DNA of 64,000 nucleotides. It comes from Flavitalea sp966112615 (GTDB lineage: Bacteria; Bacteroidota; Bacteroidia; Chitinophagales; Chitinophagaceae). The position numbers were made by a program, and so were the translations under genes. Below the pieces are notes generated by a model. The model did not search any database and had not been told where the DNA came from. It saw only the letters and a program-made list of their open reading frames with translations. The stretch covers positions 1-64,000 of the forward strand of contig CBHWDO010000012.1 in NCBI GenBank assembly GCA_966112615.1, read 5' to 3'. Shown here in pieces: positions 15,168 to 24,514 of this stretch (the first letter of the stretch is position 1; each line of letters opens with the position of its first letter).

Positions 15168-17347
15168 TCAAATTTTTTTCAGTAAAAAAGATATTTTTCT
15201 TGCTGCTCATAAGCGCCTGTTTTACTGCATCTGCTCAATTGCCTGCCGGAAGAATTCCCCCGGCAGAATTGAAACAGATGGTAACAGATCTTAAAAAAGA
15301 AATTGCCACCATCGAAGATGAGATCAAAGTTGCAGAGAAAGATGATTCTGAGGGAGTACCCATGCTAAAGACACAACTTTCAGCACTTAAAAATATGCTG
15401 GCATCACTCGAAAAGCCCAAACCTGCTCCCGGTAAGGGTTCCGGAACGATAGCAACAAATAAGACTACCTTCTCACCTATTATTAAGGTAACCCTAAAAC
15501 AACCTGTTACCACTCCAACTGCGGCCCAGGCTAAAGACAAATACTTCTGGTACAGGGGTAAAAAGATCAACGACACTACACTGATCACCACAAGAGGAAC
15601 CCTTGTTCAATATTCATCCAAAAGAAAATTACTGATCGTACAACCTGAAGAAAAGAAAGACAGCTTCCTAGTTAAAGCAAAAGAAATTGCACGTAATGAA
15701 CAACGAAAAAAAGAACTCGTTGATCGCTTCGATAAATTCAAAAACGGATTTATTTATTATCCATTCATTAATTCTACGCTTGCGCATTACGATGATCTTA
15801 CGGACCGTTATGCAAAGGCAGTGAACAATACTTTCAACTTTGAAAAAAATAATCTTGCATTTCAACCAGGAGAGTACCATGAGGAATTGATTGCTGCGAA
15901 AGGTCCAAATGTAAACGAAAGCGATTTCATTAAAGATCCATACCAGGAAGTATTGGATGAACTGGAAGATGCACGTAAGAAGTTTGATGCACTTCCTTCC
16001 ATAGAAAATTTTCCTGCTCCTCCTATTCGACAATTAGGTCTTTGCCATAGCTGCGACACCTCGCTGATCAGCAAACAGCGCAAGCTGGATTATGCCTGGC
16101 AGCTGCAATACGAAGGAAAAGAAAATGAAATTTTTGACCAGGCCTGCGCTGCCATGCATCGATATGCCATGCTGGTAGAAATAGATACTTCTTATGCGCT
16201 TACTCAAAAGTTTACAGAGATAACCGGAATGGTTATGGCCCGGCTCACCCAGAAAGACAAGATACTTGCAGACCGTTTCATAGATAACCTTCAATATAAT
16301 GCAGCCATTATACCTGTGATCCTTGGACATGAACGAAGGCTTCAGTTACTTGGAAACAGTGAAGGGTCGGCCATTTCAGAACTTATGGGAAGATCATTAG
16401 CCGCATACGACCGGTATTATAAAGAACAGTCTGAAGCAAAGAACTATGATTTCATTTTAAATGTTCCATTTCATCTCGGTGTGTACAGGCAATTGGCATT
16501 GCTGGGTGCAGATGAAGATACAAATGGTTTTTACACCTACATGAACAGCATGCTTGCGTTTAACCGGTTTGCACTGACGCTGGACATGGATTTTATTTGG
16601 GAAAGAACAGCAGATAATGAATTACAATTAAGAGCAACAGGAAAAATGGGTACAACTGAAAAAGTTTACACCATGCTGATCCCTGACAATTGTAGTTTTA
16701 AAATGATCGCTTATCAGACTGATCTCGAGAACAAAACACTCACTGATATAACTCTTCCGCTAAAGGTTTCAGCCGGTATCAAAACAATGCGTGATGTCAA
16801 TAATAAACTGGTAGATTATCCATATTCCGGTCCATCAGAATATGCTTTGCGATTTCCTGATGCCAGGATAGATTTTTGCGATAATGGAAAAGATTCTATA
16901 ATGCTCGCCATCATGGGTGGAAACGAGGAAGTCGCGGCGAGGGCCCAGGGGGATCTTCAAAAAATCAATAAGGCTTATACAATTGATATGCTCATCTATG
17001 CCAGCCAGTCACTGATCAATGAAAACTCAGAAGAGATGATCAATTCCACACAGGAAACAGGGGTTGAGATCCTCAATAAAGTAGCTGGTTTTATGCAACA
17101 GCAGGCACCTGATAACACATTAGATAAAATCAGGATGCAGTATACAGGATACATGGATATGGACAACCTCCGCAAAGGAATGGAAGGAAGTTACAGTACA
17201 GGCAAGGCTATCATTCTATTCAATGCAAACAACCGCTCAACTGTACTCACTGATACTTATATTGATACGAAAAGAAAAATGGATGATGAAGTTGAAATCA
17301 AAAAAGGTTTGTTTCATTTAAGACTGGTTCATGAACCCAAAAAATAA
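15164..17347 (+). CDS. Large secreted protein of unknown function
   Basis: A 727-residue protein with a signal peptide (MIKFFSVKKIFFLLLISACFTASAQ). A predicted coiled coil follows at about 35-80 (LKKEIATIEDEIKVAEKDDSEG...LKTQLSALKNMLASLEK), then a long mixed region. It includes a CHSCDTSLISKQRKLDYAWQLQYEGKENEIFDQACAAMHRYAML segment, whose CxxC and helices recall a TPR-like or heme-free Cys pair region. The C-terminal part is beta-rich (LQLRATGKMGTTEKVYTML). No known family is recognised. It is coupled to the preceding gene by a four-base overlap, and the upstream frame extension to 15122 is rejected for that reason. Confidence 0.7.
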   Translation: MIKFFSVKKIFFLLLISACFTASAQLPAGRIPPAELKQMVTDLKKEIATIEDEIKVAEKDDSEGVPMLKTQLSALKNMLASLEKPKPAPGKGSGTIATNKTTFSPIIKVTLKQPVTTPTAAQAKDKYFWYRGKKINDTTLITTRGTLVQYSSKRKLLIVQPEEKKDSFLVKAKEIARNEQRKKELVDRFDKFKNGFIYYPFINSTLAHYDDLTDRYAKAVNNTFNFEKNNLAFQPGEYHEELIAAKGPNVNESDFIKDPYQEVLDELEDARKKFDALPSIENFPAPPIRQLGLCHSCDTSLISKQRKLDYAWQLQYEGKENEIFDQACAAMHRYAMLVEIDTSYALTQKFTEITGMVMARLTQKDKILADRFIDNLQYNAAIIPVILGHERRLQLLGNSEGSAISELMGRSLAAYDRYYKEQSEAKNYDFILNVPFHLGVYRQLALLGADEDTNGFYTYMNSMLAFNRFALTLDMDFIWERTADNELQLRATGKMGTTEKVYTMLIPDNCSFKMIAYQTDLENKTLTDITLPLKVSAGIKTMRDVNNKLVDYPYSGPSEYALRFPDARIDFCDNGKDSIMLAIMGGNEEVAARAQGDLQKINKAYTIDMLIYASQSLINENSEEMINSTQETGVEILNKVAGFMQQQAPDNTLDKIRMQYTGYMDMDNLRKGMEGSYSTGKAIILFNANNRSTVLTDTYIDTKRKMDDEVEIKKGLFHLRLVHEPKK

Positions 17348-17349
17348 AA

Positions 17350-17365
17350 CCCCTCTCTCGAGGGG
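17350..17365. terminator. Bidirectional terminator hairpin between convergent genes
   Basis: CCCCTC and GAGGGG form a 6-bp stem with a TCTC loop two bases after the stop of the large secreted protein. It lies between convergent genes, with AAAA before it, so it could serve the minus-strand gene as well. T-tracts are short. Confidence 0.5.
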
Positions 17366-17402
17366 TACACGCTAAAACGGATTAGGATGATGGGTCCTAT
17401 TC

Positions 17403-17999
17403 TTAATTCTTAAACATAATGGTCATACCTTCTTTGCCGCCTTCGAACAGCATTCCATCTGCTGCCCTGTTCTGCATTTTCTTTACCATTGCCTGCACAT
17501 CTTCTTCAATGGAATTATTTACAACACCTGCAGTAACCAGTGATTTCCATTTAATTCCGCCACTCTTATTGTTAAGCACTGCATAATCAACCAACGGCTC
17601 ATTCATAACAAATACAGGATATCCCATGATCTTGGAAACCCTTGCAAGCCCTTCATCTTTTTTATTTCCTTCATCAGTGAAGATCACCCCAACAATTCTT
17701 TTTCCTGCACTGTAGATCACTGCATCCACTTTCGCATTTTGCTTCATGATATTTCTAACAAACTGCTCTACTCTTCCTGAAATACTTTTATTGATCAAAC
17801 CACCTGTGAGTAAGGATTCTGCTTTCAATCCCGTTCCTGCATCAACTACTACTTCGTAAGGTCTTAATGGTTCACATAAAATGTAGGCTTCAATTCCATT
17901 GACACGCTTTACTCTTGCAATATTCTTATCTGTAGTTTTCTGGGCAACTACCTGCAGCATGGTGCCTATCAGCAGGCAGCACAGCATCAGCTTTCTCAT
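17403..17999 (-). CDS. Secreted protein made of two tandem homologous halves
   Basis: A 198-residue protein with a signal peptide (MRKLMLCCLLIGTMLQVVAQ). The rest is an internal duplication. VNGIEAYILCEPLRPYEVV...SLLTGGLINKSISGRVEQFV...AVIYSAGKRIVGVIF in the first half lines up with IMGYPVFVMNEPLVDYAVL...SLVTAGVVNNSIEEDVQAMV...GMLFEGGKEGMTIMF in the second. Shared landmarks are EPL-x2-Y, the SL-x-T-x-G segment and a final beta strand. Each unit is about 80 residues and alpha/beta in character. It is probably periplasmic. No family is recognised. It stands as a single gene upstream of a two-component system. Confidence 0.75.
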   Translation of the reverse strand: MRKLMLCCLLIGTMLQVVAQKTTDKNIARVKRVNGIEAYILCEPLRPYEVVVDAGTGLKAESLLTGGLINKSISGRVEQFVRNIMKQNAKVDAVIYSAGKRIVGVIFTDEGNKKDEGLARVSKIMGYPVFVMNEPLVDYAVLNNKSGGIKWKSLVTAGVVNNSIEEDVQAMVKKMQNRAADGMLFEGGKEGMTIMFKN

Positions 18000-18088
18000 G
18001 TTAGTTTGTTTTGGTTCGGTTACGAGTTAAAGCACAAAACAAACTGAAATATCAAGGCAAGACAATACCGGGAAGTAGGTATTTACCA

Positions 18089-18715
18089 TTAAGAAACGAA
18101 GCCTTGTTCACGGGCATAGTTGATCAGGCCTACAATTCCTTTCACACCGGTTTTGCGGAGAATATTCTTACGGTGCGTTTCTACAGTGTGCTCGGAAATA
18201 AACAGCTGCTTACTGATCTGGCCGGTGTTATATTCCTGTGCAATCAACCGGATGATCTCAATTTCCCTGGGAGATAATAAACTTGTTTTAAGTGTTTTCT
18301 TACTTCGTTGATATAATTCAGAAACAGATTGCTGAATATACTGTTCTCCATTCATGACTTTTTGAATAGCCTCCAGCAATTCAGGCTGACGAACATTCTT
18401 CAATAAGTACCCCATCGCACCTGCTTCCATCATACTGCTGATATGCTGGACGCTTTCGTGCATGGTTAATACGATAACTTTTATAGAAGGATGATTTTCA
18501 ACAATGAATTTTGTAAGATCCAGGCCCGTGGATTTACCAAGACTGAAATCAGTCAAAACAATATCCGGAAGAATACTGCTGATCATTTCCTGCGCCATAT
18601 CAACAGATGAAGCTTTGCCTGTAATGAATAGTGTAGGGTCTTCACTGAGCAGCGAAGCTATTCCATCCATCACGATATCATGGTCATCAACAAGTATGAT
18701 ACTAATTCGTTTCAC
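18089..18715 (-). CDS. NarL/LuxR-type response regulator
   Basis: A 208-residue regulator. The receiver domain has the acidic pocket DD at 10-11, the phospho-acceptor D56 (VLTDFS) and Lys near 105. The LuxR-type HTH follows from about 145 (LSPREIEIIRLIAQEYNTGQISKQLFISEHTVETHRKNILRK). It should bind DNA as a phosphorylated dimer. The start codon is GTG (18713-18715); no in-frame ATG precedes it. It overlaps the histidine kinase gene by 14 bp, so it is the kinase's cognate partner. Confidence 0.93.
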   Translation of the reverse strand: MKRISIILVDDHDIVMDGIASLLSEDPTLFITGKASSVDMAQEMISSILPDIVLTDFSLGKSTGLDLTKFIVENHPSIKVIVLTMHESVQHISSMMEAGAMGYLLKNVRQPELLEAIQKVMNGEQYIQQSVSELYQRSKKTLKTSLLSPREIEIIRLIAQEYNTGQISKQLFISEHTVETHRKNILRKTGVKGIVGLINYAREQGFVS

Positions 18716-20606
18716 TGATTTTTCTTGCTATTGAAATTGTAAAACTTGTGCCTCTCCCTTTCATGCTGTCAACCAGCACTTCGCCATCATATAAAGCTAT
18801 CCTGCTTCTCATATTCCTGATCCCAAGTCCATCCTGAACTTCATTAACATCAAAACCCTTACCATCATCTTCTACCAACAGCTGTATTTCATCATTGTAT
18901 AAATTGAGGTTAACTGCTACGTTTTTTGCATTCGCATGTTTGATGATATTGGCAACAAGCTCCTGGAAACAACGATAAAGCGTGAGTGACAACATTTCAT
19001 TATCAAGGGGAAGTTCTTCATGAATAAATAATGAAAACCTGGTATGATCCTGCGCTTCATTCAATCGATCAGTTTCATATTGTAACGCCTTTACCAATCC
19101 ATGATGAAGCAATAGTTCAGGTGTTACCTGGTGAGAAATATTTCTAACTTCTGCCCCTGCATTACGAATCATTTCATCCACCTTATCAAGCGGAAGTAAT
19201 CCTTTCTTTGCTTTTTCTAATTGAACGGATGCAGCTGTGATCATTTGTCCAACCCCATCGTGGAGGTCACCCGCAATTCTTCTTCGTTCATTTTCTTCCG
19301 CCTGCATCACTGCAATGGTTCGTGATTTCTGCTCTTGCAATTTCTCCATGGCAAGCCTGGTTTTATACCGGCTCTTCATCAGCTTCGACCAGTACACACC
19401 TGATGCAACCAGCAATACAATGCCTGTCCCCAGGATGATCATCCATCGTTGCTGATCACTGTTCTTTAATCTTGCTTCAAGATTTTCTTTTTTAAGTTGA
19501 AGATTTTCTGAGGTCTTCTTCTGTGTCTCAAACTGCACCTGCATTTGAGCCAGTGCTTTATTATACTGATCGCGTTCAAGGCTGTCGCGATGGGTAATTT
19601 CCTTCTTTAAATATTCTGCGGATCTTTTATAATCACCTGTTGCTTCATAAACAGTTGCCAGGGATTGATATACAGCAGCCATTTTCAAAGCTATACCAGA
19701 CTGTTCACTTAATTCTTCAGCTTTCTTTGACCATTGTAAAGCAATTGAAGGCTGCTTATTGATCATGTAAAGGTCAGACAATTGAAGGTAATCGGAGATC
19801 AACATGGAAGGATCTGCTACCATCTCGCGGACTACCGAAGCTTCTTTCAGGCAATTGATCGCTTGATCAATTTTTCCTCTCGATTGAAAACTTCTTCCGA
19901 GAATATTTAAACCATTTGCAAGATCAGTATTGTTGGAATTTTTACGGGCTGCTTCAATTCCCTGCCTGGCATATGTTTCAGCTCTTTCATATTCAGATAA
20001 TGCATTATAACATGCAGCAATATTACAAAGCAGCAATGGCCTGCTTGGATAATCCTTAGAAGGATTTCTTTTTAATACTTCTTCAAAAAATCGAATAGCA
20101 TCCCGTGGCTTATCGTCTTCCATATAAGCCCACCCGATACTGATCAGGATCTTGGTTTCGCTATTATGATCCTTAATGTTAGAAGCTATTTTTAATGCTT
20201 TTTGAAATTCTTCAATGGCAGGACCACTTTCTGTTTTCTTGACATAACACTGTCCTTTTAAAATATAAAAATCAACCAGTGATGAATCACTGTCAATTCC
20301 TGTTATATGTTGTATGGCACTGTCAATCTTTTGAATGGTAATATCAGGTGAATCATACCGATAACTTACCCATGCATGAAAGAAAACACTTTTAATGATA
20401 CCATGCTGATAGCTGGCGTGTTTAGATTCCTGAGACAATTTTTCAATAAGCTTCCTGGCTTTATTTTCATCCTGTCGCATCAGGATGGGAACCTGACTGA
20501 TGATTGAATCAAGTGAAGCAATGGATTGAGCAAATGTTGTATTGTTTATAAACAACAATGCAAAGAGAAATATGCTGGTTATTCTGGCAAGGTCGGGTCG
20601 AATCAT
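18702..20606 (-). CDS. TPR-containing sensor histidine kinase (HisKA_3)
   Basis: A 634-residue kinase. It has a signal peptide (about 1-27), a periplasmic array of TPR-like helices (about 30-345), a coiled coil, one membrane segment (about 388-405), a HisKA_3 dimerisation domain with phospho-acceptor H449 (RRRIAGDLHDGVGQ) and a HATPase_c domain (DDGKGFD, GLGIRNMRSR, GRGTSFTI). This periplasmic-TPR design is common in Bacteroidota and is thought to sense protein or peptide cues. It overlaps the response regulator start by 14 bp, and the two form one operon. Confidence 0.93.
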   Translation of the reverse strand: MIRPDLARITSIFLFALLFINNTTFAQSIASLDSIISQVPILMRQDENKARKLIEKLSQESKHASYQHGIIKSVFFHAWVSYRYDSPDITIQKIDSAIQHITGIDSDSSLVDFYILKGQCYVKKTESGPAIEEFQKALKIASNIKDHNSETKILISIGWAYMEDDKPRDAIRFFEEVLKRNPSKDYPSRPLLLCNIAACYNALSEYERAETYARQGIEAARKNSNNTDLANGLNILGRSFQSRGKIDQAINCLKEASVVREMVADPSMLISDYLQLSDLYMINKQPSIALQWSKKAEELSEQSGIALKMAAVYQSLATVYEATGDYKRSAEYLKKEITHRDSLERDQYNKALAQMQVQFETQKKTSENLQLKKENLEARLKNSDQQRWMIILGTGIVLLVASGVYWSKLMKSRYKTRLAMEKLQEQKSRTIAVMQAEENERRRIAGDLHDGVGQMITAASVQLEKAKKGLLPLDKVDEMIRNAGAEVRNISHQVTPELLLHHGLVKALQYETDRLNEAQDHTRFSLFIHEELPLDNEMLSLTLYRCFQELVANIIKHANAKNVAVNLNLYNDEIQLLVEDDGKGFDVNEVQDGLGIRNMRSRIALYDGEVLVDSMKGRGTSFTISIARKISETN

Positions 20607-20658
20607 TTTCTACAGCCTGTAAAGCAGTCAAGCTACTAAACTATCTTACTGTAACCAA

Positions 20659-21729
20659 TTAAAATATAACTGCATTGATCTTTTCCCAAAGGTCATTATC
20701 AAATCCCGAGACTGCAAAATTTGGATTATCAGGATTTGATGCTTCTCCCATTCTAATCACTACCATATTCTTACTCGGAATCACATAGATCCGCTGATCT
20801 TCTGCGCCCATGGCTGCAAACATATCAGCTGGCGCATTGGGAACCAGCGGACCCTGGAATACAGTTTGTCCACCGGGTACCATGTATTTCGATTTTCCAT
20901 TCAGCCACCATAGGTAACCATAAGAGGGGTTGATATTCTGCGAGCTGCTGGTACATTCATTGAAGAATGTTTGATCAAGTACCTGCTCATTATTCCACCT
21001 GCCTTTATTCAATGCAAGGATACCAAATCGTGCCATGCTGCGGGTAGAGCTATGGTATATGTTGAAGATGAGTCCAAAATTCCAGAACCCATCCATTCCA
21101 ATCTTAGCCTTAAGCTTTGAACTAAAATAGGATTCAAATTCCTGGCCGCTTGCTGCGGCAGTAACATCCATCAATCGTTGGAATACGTTATGATATGACC
21201 ACCTCGTTCCAGCATCCGCTACATATGTAAGATTAGCTTTACTCACAAACTCCTTTTCATCGTTCAGGCCTGAGGTCATTGACAACAGATTCTTTATCGT
21301 GATCAGGTTTTCTTTTTCAAGAGAAGCACTTGTCCAGCCCGTTCCAAGATATTTCGAAACCTTATCATTGACATTCAGCTTTCCTTCCTGTTGAGCCATG
21401 CTGATCATGGCGGTAGTCAGTGTTTTTCCTGCGCTGTTCCATTGCCATTCGGCATTAGCATCATGCCCGTTAAAATATTCCTCCACAACAATTCTCCCAT
21501 TGACAAGGATCATGAAAGATTTGGTATTCTTTGTTGATAGATATGTCTTAAGCTCCTGGAGTTTCGTGGTGTTCCACCCAAGACTTTGGGGTAAAACTAT
21601 TTCCCAGGAATTGGAATTGACCGGCGGATAGTACATACCCGAAGGAGGTTCAGGTACAGGGTCACTCCTCTTGCTGCAGGAAAATAGAATCACGCTAAAA
21701 AGCAGGATAAGAAATGAGCGGTTTTTCAT
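20659..21729 (-). CDS. Class-C beta-lactamase-fold serine hydrolase, lipoprotein
   Basis: A 356-residue lipoprotein (lipobox LFSC, Cys18). The serine hydrolase motifs are S99-x-x-K102 (SAGK) and Y179-x-N181 (YHN); the third motif is probably in the LVPNAPADMFAAMG region, without a clear KTG. These proteins are D-alanyl-D-alanine carboxypeptidase or esterase-like enzymes (Beta-lactamase, PF00144), and the lack of KTG argues against a true beta-lactamase. It is probably anchored at the outer membrane or periplasmic face. Its ATG overlaps the end of the upstream beta-barrel gene by four bases, so the two are coupled. Confidence 0.85.
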   Translation of the reverse strand: MKNRSFLILLFSVILFSCSKRSDPVPEPPSGMYYPPVNSNSWEIVLPQSLGWNTTKLQELKTYLSTKNTKSFMILVNGRIVVEEYFNGHDANAEWQWNSAGKTLTTAMISMAQQEGKLNVNDKVSKYLGTGWTSASLEKENLITIKNLLSMTSGLNDEKEFVSKANLTYVADAGTRWSYHNVFQRLMDVTAAASGQEFESYFSSKLKAKIGMDGFWNFGLIFNIYHSSTRSMARFGILALNKGRWNNEQVLDQTFFNECTSSSQNINPSYGYLWWLNGKSKYMVPGGQTVFQGPLVPNAPADMFAAMGAEDQRIYVIPSKNMVVIRMGEASNPDNPNFAVSGFDNDLWEKINAVIF

Positions 21730-22415
21730 AATTTAAATCCTAAGGTGATACTTAAAACTCTGTGCTTATTGTTATCATTTGAATTTTCAGATCCTGATTG
21801 AAGTTTAGCCAATCCAAATCCATAGTTAACGCCTATAACCACCGACTCTCCTTCAATTCCTGCAAGGGCATTCAATCCATAATCGAATCTTTTCATGATA
21901 CCAAAGCCGGCCCCTTCTTCATAATCGAGTGTTGAAGGATCGTCGTTTGAAAACCTGATGGATTCTTCGTAACGCTGTGAAGTTATCGGAGTAATATTCT
22001 CAATTTTTGTTTTCCCTGCGATCCCCATAGCGCCATAAGCACCTGCCCCTACAAAAAGTCTGCTCTCCTTTCCTAAAGGCAACCTGGTTACAAGGTTTAC
22101 GGGAACTTCGATGTAGTAAGGGTTTGTCGTGGCTTTGGAATAAAAGCTACTTCCTGATTTTCCAGACTCGGTCTTTGATCCCTTTCCTGTAAACAGAAAT
22201 CCAGATTGTAGTGAAAGAAATTTTCCGGCCAGTGGCATGTCACCTATAAAACCTACCTGAAAGGATGGAAGCATTTTTGATTTGTCAACAGAACCATCAC
22301 CTGATATGGAAACATTCGCAAGGTTTAGTCCTACCCTTAATTGTCCGGAAGACTGTGCAGATAAATGTTTAACAGAAGCTAATAAGATAATAAGGCTTAC
22401 AATTAGTTTTCTCAT
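21726..22415 (-). CDS. Outer-membrane beta-barrel protein (OMP_b-brl)
   Basis: A 229-residue protein with a signal peptide (MRKLIVSLIILLASVKHLSAQ). Paired strands follow, such as GQLRVGLNLANVSI, YIEVPVNLVTRLPL and the terminal HRVLSITLGFKL. The YIEVPVNL signature belongs to the PorT-like OMP_b-brl_2 group. It is probably an outer-membrane protein of unknown function. The upstream start at 22451 is rejected because the signal peptide begins at the ATG at 22413-22415. It is followed by the serine hydrolase gene with an ATGA overlap. Confidence 0.8.
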   Translation of the reverse strand: MRKLIVSLIILLASVKHLSAQSSGQLRVGLNLANVSISGDGSVDKSKMLPSFQVGFIGDMPLAGKFLSLQSGFLFTGKGSKTESGKSGSSFYSKATTNPYYIEVPVNLVTRLPLGKESRLFVGAGAYGAMGIAGKTKIENITPITSQRYEESIRFSNDDPSTLDYEEGAGFGIMKRFDYGLNALAGIEGESVVIGVNYGFGLAKLQSGSENSNDNNKHRVLSITLGFKL

Positions 22416-22538
22416 TTTCACAAGGTTTAGCGCATAGAACTGTTGTGACATAAAAAGTTTAACGGACTGAAAACTTTTTTTACGCTAACGGAAAACGATT
22501 GAATGGAGAAATTATTTTAATATGATAATTCCGGATTC

Positions 22539-23303
22539 TTACTTGTCCATCCATTTTTTAAAATCGGTCGACTTTTCCTTGCTAATAAAAACTTCTTCTT
22601 TAAAGCTGGGATCAAGATCTACACGCAATTTTCCCGAAAAATCTTTATGGATCTGTTTTATTGCCTGTGCGTGTACCAGCACCGATCTGTTTGCACGGTA
22701 ATAGATGGCTTTATCCAGCATACCTTCAAGTTCTTCAAGGGTATGATCTACAATATATTTTTTCCCGCTCCAGGTCATTAGATAGGTATACCTGCCTTCA
22801 GAAAAAAAATAAGCGATCTCTTTTACTTGGATAGGGATCAACTTACCTCCATGGTTGATTAGAAAGCGCGATCTTGTTTCTTTCTGAAAGTTTTCTTTTA
22901 AATTATTCATCAATGCATTTAGATCGAGCTTCCGGTGCAATACTTCTTTCTGAATGGATTCATATTTTTTCAAACAAGCTTTTAAATCCTCCTCTCTGAC
23001 AGGCTTCAAAAGGTAGTCCAGGCAATTCACTTTTATAGCCTGCAGTGTATATTCATCATAAGAGGTTATAAAGACAACAGGACAATACACTTCAACAGAC
23101 CGAAATACTTCAAACACCTGTCCATCCTTCAATTCAATATCAGCAAGAATCAGATCCACTGAAGGATTCGAACGAATCCAATGCGTTGCACCGGCAATAC
23201 TGTCGGCTTCACCTGCAACAGTAATTGATGGATCGATATCCTTCAATAATCGACGGATTCTTTCCGCTGCAAGAGTTTCGTCTTCAATCAGCAACACGTT
23301 CAT
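22539..23303 (-). CDS. LytTR-family response regulator
   Basis: A 254-residue regulator. The receiver domain has acidic residues E7-D8, the phospho-acceptor D55 (LILADIE) and the conserved Lys near 105 (LLKPV). The LytTR DNA-binding domain occupies about 145-254 (FLINHGGKLIPIQVKEIAYFFSEGRYTYL...RANRSVLVHAQAIKQI). It lies 1 bp after its kinase gene on the same strand, giving a LytS/LytR-type pair. Targets are unknown, but the beta-barrel/serine-hydrolase operon downstream in the same orientation is a candidate. Confidence 0.93.
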   Translation of the reverse strand: MNVLLIEDETLAAERIRRLLKDIDPSITVAGEADSIAGATHWIRSNPSVDLILADIELKDGQVFEVFRSVEVYCPVVFITSYDEYTLQAIKVNCLDYLLKPVREEDLKACLKKYESIQKEVLHRKLDLNALMNNLKENFQKETRSRFLINHGGKLIPIQVKEIAYFFSEGRYTYLMTWSGKKYIVDHTLEELEGMLDKAIYYRANRSVLVHAQAIKQIHKDFSGKLRVDLDPSFKEEVFISKEKSTDFKKWMDK

Positions 23304-23304
23304 G

Positions 23305-24318
23305 CTATATTAACTTTAGGGTTACTACAAATTTATCATCATCATTCTTCACCGTTATGGGTTCCTGCCGCAACAATTCATAACGCATTTGCAGACTACT
23401 TAACCCGGTTCCCGACTCATCAGAAGCTTTCTGTTTCAGATTAACGGAATTGGTAACCTGGATATGCTCCTGATCAATGGTCTGAATCTTAATGTACAAT
23501 GGATCTTCCCTGGAAACCATATTATGTTTGATGGCATTTTCCACTAACAATTGAAGAGACAAAGGAGGAAGTTTCATACTCAGCAGATCACTGTTGATGT
23601 CCAGGTCAACCACTATTTCATCTTCAAACCTCACTTTCATAAGGTGTATATAGGATCTTGTAAAATCAAGTTCTTTTTGAAGTGTAACCAAGGGTGCATC
23701 GATGTTCTGCAACATATACCTGTATACATAGGCCATTTCAACAGAAAAATTTTCTGCCTTAACGGGGTCTTTAATGATCAAAGAACTTAATGTATTTAAT
23801 GTGTTGAAAAGAAAATGGGGATTCATTTTAGCTTGTAACGCTTCGAATCTTGCTTCAAGCGCGCCTTTTTCTAATTCGTTACGTTGCTTTTCATTTTGAA
23901 ATGATAGTTCATAAGCATACAACATTTCGCATGACGATGCAATCAGAAATCCGAACCAAAGACTTTGAACAAAATTCAACAGGGATTCATATCCAAAGCT
24001 GAAGAATTTTGGACTGATCCATCTTGAAATCAAGGTAGAAATAGTTATTATGGTAAAAGCGACTAAGACACCCGATAAGTAAGAATAAAACAGTCTTGCT
24101 CTTGTTTGTGATAAGGCAGGATAACGCTCCTGGACTTTCTTAACTACCAGGCTACCAAGCTCAAAAGTCAACACAATAAAAAATATGCTTCTTAGCAGTA
24201 CCAGCAGTTTTGCGTAATCAAAAGGAGGCAGATAAAGTTCCTGGGCAAAAATCGTCATGACGACGAAAGTCAGTGGGAGAGCAAACCGAAAAATATTGGT
24301 GCGAAAAGAGTTTGTCAA
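23305..24318 (-). CDS. LytS-type sensor histidine kinase (His_kinase family)
   Basis: A 337-residue membrane kinase. Four membrane segments occupy about residues 8-135. They are followed by a short coiled coil and the His_kinase box with H168 (ALQAKMNPHFLFNTLNTLSSLI), then an ATPase domain with the N box LLVENAIKH. It pairs with the LytTR regulator 1 bp downstream. The start codon is a TTG at 24316-24318: no ATG is available before the first membrane segment, and the next ATG (M21) would remove part of it. The sensed signal is unknown. Confidence 0.9.
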   Translation of the reverse strand: MTNSFRTNIFRFALPLTFVVMTIFAQELYLPPFDYAKLLVLLRSIFFIVLTFELGSLVVKKVQERYPALSQTRARLFYSYLSGVLVAFTIITISTLISRWISPKFFSFGYESLLNFVQSLWFGFLIASSCEMLYAYELSFQNEKQRNELEKGALEARFEALQAKMNPHFLFNTLNTLSSLIIKDPVKAENFSVEMAYVYRYMLQNIDAPLVTLQKELDFTRSYIHLMKVRFEDEIVVDLDINSDLLSMKLPPLSLQLLVENAIKHNMVSREDPLYIKIQTIDQEHIQVTNSVNLKQKASDESGTGLSSLQMRYELLRQEPITVKNDDDKFVVTLKLI

Positions 24319-24514
24319 GTTATCAGGTTATTTGTTTAACGAAACTAGGATATTGGTAAGATCTCATCCCTGGATTTGAACGGTTTCATCAACATAAAAT
24401 GCCGTTTTAGTTCATAAATGAACTGCTTCATGCAGTTAAAAAGTATCCTCATATCATTTGGCCGGATTCACTTTCGATTCTCAACCAACTTTGGGTTCTT
24501 AATCATTAAACATC

